Shown in pieces: positions 58,985 to 64,000 of a stretch of DNA of 64,000 bases. The position numbers were made by a program, and so were the translations under genes. Numbering within the stretch: position 1 is the first letter of the stretch; every line of letters begins with the position of its first letter. The notes beneath the pieces were generated by a model, which saw only the letters and a program-made list of their open reading frames with translations, ran no database searches and was not told where the DNA came from. The DNA lies in the NCBI GenBank assembly GCA_963556195.1, contig OY744520.1:6499704-6563703 (forward strand), written 5' to 3'. This DNA comes from Sepiola atlantica (Eukaryota; Mollusca; Cephalopoda; Sepiida; Sepiolidae).

Positions 58985-59354
58985 CCTCTGGGATATGGAT
59001 ATACAAACAGATAAACTCATACAAGCAAGGAGACCTGATGTTATTATAATAGACAAAAATGAAAAATCTTGTAAAATCGTAGACTTCGCCGTTCCAGCAG
59101 ACCACAGAGTAAAGATCAAAGACACGGAAAAACGAAGTAAATACACAGAACTAGCCAGAGAACTGAAAGGAATATGGAGCATGAAGAAAGTTAGTATAAT
59201 ACCAATAATCGTAGGAGCACTAGGAACAATCCCAAAAAACATGGAGAAAAGATTTGGAGAAATTGGAATCAAAGGGACTATCGAAACCATACAAAGGACG
59301 GTAATGATCAAAACAGCTGCAATCTTAAAGAAAATCCTCGAATGCGGAAACTAA
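58985..59354 (+). pseudogene. LINE polyprotein C-terminus with endonuclease-like domain
   Basis: A 119-codon frame (ATG at 58995, but similarity starts with the preceding codons) encodes MDIQTDKLIQARRPDVIIID, then CKIVDFAVPADHR, a charged helix with Y-T-E-L-A-R-E-L and W, SIIPIIVGALGTIPKNMEKR, and a helical end KTAAILKKILE before TAA. The R-R-P-D ... D ... V-D-F-A-V pattern resembles the PD-(D/E)XK-like fold of the restriction-like endonuclease at the C-terminus of R2-group non-LTR retrotransposons, and this domain is common as loose fragments in invertebrate and fish genomes. In an active element it nicks target DNA. The RT region is absent because the copy is 5'-truncated at the (AAT)n tract. 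The frame is intact but cannot function alone. The domain identity is by motif recall; a second copy lies at 4727-4915. Confidence 0.65.
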
Positions 59355-60160
59355 CACACATAAGCTACAAAGGCTAACCAGATAAAAGGAATTTACAACG
59401 GAGAAAACAAGACCACACGAAGAACACCACAACAAGAGCCAAGGAATAGAAACTGCAAGAAACAGCACTTCATAATCCCCCCCACAATAAATTACACCGG
59501 CCTCAGCTATCACTACACAAAAATGAACCAAGAAACAGAAATTACAAGAAACACTATAAGCTCCTCCCTCTCCCTCACCCACCCACCCACCCCCCCAAAT
59601 TAAAAAGAATTAAAAAAATTCTTTTTTTTTTTTTCTTTTTTTTTTTTTTACCATAATGGAAGAGAAAAGGAAGGGGAAAAAAAATGAATTGAAGGGAAAA
59701 AATGTAAAAATTTGAAAAAATATTATTTTATTCATTTTTAAAATTTAAAAAAAATTTTTTTTTTTTTTTAAATTTTTTTTCTTCTTTTTAACTGGTGCCG
59801 GCCTAGGCTGACACCAGACAACATATTTGTAGAGGGTCGAGGAGGATGAGAAGACCGAGGAGGGACAGCACAAACCAGAACTCCACTGGAAAAGTACAGA
59901 GAGTGCTGAGATCTTGGGGAGGCTTGTTGCCACCCAAATCCCAGAGAAGATCAAGTGTCCTTACCGGCGAGAAATCAATGGTAAGAGACTGTTGCGATAC
60001 CGCATCGTTATCGAAAAGAGGTGAAGAACACTGGAAGTCTGGGGAGACTTGTTGTCACTCAGACTCCAGGAAATACCACTGATTGTTGTCGGTGAGCAAT
60101 CACTGACGATTATCTGTGTGAGAACTCCTAGTGAGTACAAATAATAATAATAATAATAAC

Positions 60161-60204
<44 letters not shown>

Positions 60205-60245
60205 TAATAATAATAATAATAATAATAATAATTATAATAATAATC
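59355..60245 (+). mobile_element. 3' UTR and (AAT)n tail of the same LINE
   Basis: After the stop come a long 3' UTR, an A/T homopolymer-rich insertion (59600-59790), and the segment 59865-60130 that matches 3879-4137. It closes with GTGTGAGAACTCCTAGTGAG and a ~100-bp (AAT)n tail that passes into (ATC)n. ORF end, 3' UTR and tail together define the 3' structure of the family. Confidence 0.75.
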
Positions 60246-60328
60246 ATCATCATCATCATCATTATCATCATCTGTTAGACGACTTTTAAGAAATTGACTT
60301 TTAAACTAACCTATCTCTGGCCAGGTCT

Positions 60329-60544
60329 TTATTTCTTCTTTTTCTCAAGTTTATTCATAGCTTCTTCCCATGTGTTTCTTGGTTTCCCCCTGCCAATTGA
60401 CCTTGCTACCCCAACTGTTCTACATCTACTCATCCATCGAAGTCTCATATTTTGCATACATCTCCCCATACTGTTTAGATTTAATCTTCCTCCGAGGTCA
60501 TCAGATGTACGCTTTTCTGTAAGACTAACATTGCACATCAATCT
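60329..60544 (-). pseudogene. Non-LTR retrotransposon C-terminal fragment
   Basis: On the minus strand the frame reads MMCNVSLTEKRTSDDLGGRL, NLNSMGRCMQNMRLRWMSRC and then RGKPRNTWEEAMNKL. This matches the region following the reverse transcriptase in many LINEs, where C-G-V-x-L-x-(D/E)-x-x-x-S-x-E-L-x-x-R-L is followed by R-R-L-R-W-x-G-H-V-x-R and R-G-R-P-(R/K)-x-T-W. Here the usual G-H after R-W is replaced (RWMSRC), and the segment between is short. No catalytic domain is present. The fragment lies beside, and in opposite orientation to, the (AAT)-tailed LINE and is probably a separate insertion. Confidence 0.68.
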
Positions 60545-60689
60545 TTTTCTCCTTTGAAGAATAATAATTTTATTATTCTGAAATTTCCGGGGATAAGGAA
60601 ACTTAAGGAACGTTGACAGACACTTTATTTGATCTCTGAATGAAACAAATTTCCGGTTATATATGAATACTATTTTTGTTTATTTTAGG

Positions 60690-60690
<1 letters not shown>

Positions 60691-60745
<55 letters not shown>
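60691..60745. repeat. (TA)n microsatellite
   Basis: About 27 TA units. Confidence 0.98.
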
Positions 60746-60749
<4 letters not shown>

Positions 60750-61072
60750 TGGTACAGAAAAATTATTACAACATTAGTACCGTCGGTTTCAAGCGCAGAA
60801 GAACTTAGCCATCCGGCTCTCTTCAGCTGATGTTGTCACCTGTTTCAGAAACGTAAGATCACGTGTCACTCTTGTTTGCATGCGTTATTTGCTTAGAGTG
60901 TTATGTATATTTGTTTAAAATTAGTGTTAGGGAAGTTTAATAAGGTTTGAAAAAAAGGCGGGGGGGGGGTGAAATGTAATAGTTGAGATTTAAAAATGGA
61001 AAAGATATAAAAATATAATTAAAAAAAAAAATATTTCTATACTAATCCCGTGAGTCAATGTTTATAAGGACG
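60746..61072. other. Unassigned sequence
   Basis: TAGTACCGTCGGTTTCAAGC at 60775 resembles, inverted, GAAACCGACGGTACCAT at 53921; both may belong to one old repeat. No gene is seen. Confidence 0.45.
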
Positions 61073-61343
61073 GAACTGATCATTATGAATTTTGGGAATA
61101 AATATTCAAAAAAATACTGATGAACTGATCATTATGAATTTTGGGAATAAATATTCAAAAAAATACTGATGAACTGATCATTATGAATTTTGGGAATAAA
61201 TATTCAAAAAAATACTGATGAACTGATCATTATGAATTTTGGGAATAAATATTCAAAAAAATACTGATGAACTGATCATTATGAATTTTGGGAATAAATA
61301 TTTAAAAAAATACTGATGAACTGATCATTATGAATTTTGGGAT
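61073..61343. repeat. 49-bp tandem repeat, about 5.5 copies
   Basis: The unit begins GAACTGATCATTATGAATTT and ends in AAAAAATACTGAT. Copies are almost identical (one TTC>TTT change), implying recent expansion. Confidence 0.97.
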
Positions 61344-62614
<1,271 letters not shown>

Positions 62615-62691
<77 letters not shown>

Positions 62692-62739
62692 CGGTTGAAA
62701 TTCTTTGTATTACTATCCCGTGGATGTTTACTTTGCCTG

Positions 62740-62791
<52 letters not shown>
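62615..62791. repeat. Two (TA)n tracts
   Basis: TA runs at 62615-62688 and 62743-62791 are separated by ~54 bp of unique sequence. Confidence 0.98.
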
Positions 62792-62794
<3 letters not shown>

Positions 62795-63311
62795 ATATAT
62801 ATAACATGCACGTTATATTTCTATTTATGAATGTGTATAAGTTCTCGTTCATGTTTTAACAAATTTGTCAAAAGAATGTCGTATAAAATATTTAACCATT
62901 TCTACAGTATATTGCCAATAGACTTAGTTTAAACCATTTAATGGTATTGTGCCAGATACGGATGGTTTTAAATGTTGGATATTTTAGAGGAATATTTGAC
63001 CCCGACCAGTTAACGAGCGAATACATAATTTTCGGATGAATAGAAGATCGGGAGAGAATATCCCGAATCTTACTAAGTGTGCTTTGCCTAGAAAATAAGG
63101 AATGAAAGTTCGCAAGAAAGAGACACTAGAAGACAATTCAATTCGTAAATCAGCCTTTACAGACATTTAACGTTAACCATACCCTGGTCCTCTTTACTCG
63201 ACCTTTACTTGAAGACATCGGGCCACGAAGTCGTTAATAATATATGAAATAACTTTACTTCGTATCGGTACAAATACAGCGAATAAATAAATACTTTTTT
63301 TTTATAAGGCT
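62792..63311. other. Unassigned AT-rich sequence
   Basis: No gene or repeat recognised. Confidence 0.4.
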
Positions 63312-63503
63312 GTGTTATGTTTCATTCGTCGTATAACACATTTGTTTAGTATAATTAATCTGAGACGCGGCGCCGTTCGGGTTAGGGTTAGTACAAAAAA
63401 GGCTGGCAGTAAGAAAACACCGCGATCCGTGAAAGTAGATAGCGATCCATTGCGGCAAGGCGTCTCCTACGCACAAGTCATAACAAAGTTAGTTTTCGAT
63501 TAA
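63312..63503 (+). other. Short open frame, basic, possible retroelement ORF1 scrap
   Basis: A 63-codon frame ends RRGAVRVRVSTKKAGSKKTP, then RSVKVDSDPLRQGVSYAQVI. G-x-S-Y-A-x-x is often seen in ORF1 proteins of non-LTR elements, but that motif is short. A GGGTTAGGGTTAGT telomere-like stretch lies inside it. No start context or domain; the support is weak. Confidence 0.2.
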
Positions 63504-63780
63504 TTATATAATCTCTATATGTTATGTAAGTCGAACAACTGCTCAGTTTCTTTCTTGTTATCATTTTATATTTTTTTTTATTATTCAGCGTTTTAGCATT
63601 GATAAAGGAAGACTATGCCAGAAGGTGCACTTTTATCATTAGGAAACTGCGATGGCACGAGAAGACGATAAGACATGTTTAGAGATGGTCGACCGATTTA
63701 GCCTGAATTCGGTTTATTTCTCTCATGAGAAATATGCATACAATTTTGACCCGCAGCCAGTACAATTGGTTGACGACCAT

Positions 63781-63782
<2 letters not shown>

Positions 63783-63872
<90 letters not shown>
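63783..63872. repeat. (TA)n microsatellite
   Basis: About 45 TA units. Confidence 0.98.
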
Positions 63873-63875
<3 letters not shown>

Positions 63876-63955
63876 GAAGAATGGAAAGGAATTAGAGAAG
63901 CAAAAGCCAAATCAAAATTCAATTCAATTGCTCAGAGCAAGGTATATTCCGCAAA

Positions 63956-64000
63956 AAGGCAATTTATTCAAGTTAAATTTTAACTTGAATAAATTGCCTT
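63956..64000. repeat. Perfect 22-bp inverted repeat at the window edge
   Basis: AAGGCAATTTATTCAAGTTA plus AA (63956-63977) is followed by one T and then its exact reverse complement to base 64000. The arm may continue beyond the window, since the match is unbroken at the last base. Confidence 0.97.

Overview
This is eukaryotic, metazoan DNA made almost entirely of repeats; I found no intact host protein-coding gene. It is AT-rich, crowded with long (TA)n, (AAT)n and (GA)n tracts, and carries fragments of LINEs, a Ty3/gypsy-type LTR element, mariner-like DNA transposons, a Helitron-like element, and SINE-like repeats with U2 snRNA, 5S rRNA and tRNA heads. The mixture suggests a lophotrochozoan, most likely a cephalopod or other mollusc; this is inferred from repeat character, not from a diagnostic gene.

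Layout. 1-7.4 kb: a U2-headed repeat, a Helitron-like 3' end, 3' ends of a LINE with (AAT)n tails, a mariner-like end and a broken LINE reverse transcriptase. 7.77-9.11 kb: a 27-bp minisatellite of about 50 copies. 9.3-10.8 kb: a retrotransposon scrap and a fold-back element with long inverted arms. 10.83-33.22 kb: one 28-bp satellite of about 800 monomers, containing two adjacent copies of a 7029-bp block and nested blocks of 1820 and 2128 bp. 35.0-39.03 kb: a 33-bp satellite of exactly 122 units without net indels, so it is open in several frames on both strands, although its variants do not look like protein evolution.

39-46 kb: dispersed repeats, a tRNA-derived SINE, and a short LTR retroelement (43.0-45.6 kb) with identical 84-bp LTRs and a 5-bp target duplication. 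Its interior is scrambled: leader and gag are inverted, and protease, zinc knuckles and the end of integrase are fused in an unusual order. 46-53 kb: a mariner transposase relic, further U2-headed repeats, a 383-bp TA-flanked MITE whose empty site lies beside it in a tandem duplicate, a 5S-derived sequence and a 513-bp Helitron-like element. 53-64 kb: minisatellites, microsatellites, a LINE C-terminal domain with long 3' UTR and (AAT)n tail, another LINE fragment, and a perfect inverted repeat running to the window edge.

There is no operon or pathway. The sequences are linked by transposition, nested insertion and tandem amplification. The best candidates for something little described are the U2-headed repeat family with two body types, the scrambled LTR element, and the hierarchical duplication in the 28-bp satellite. 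Copy numbers come from array length divided by period, and alignments were made by eye.
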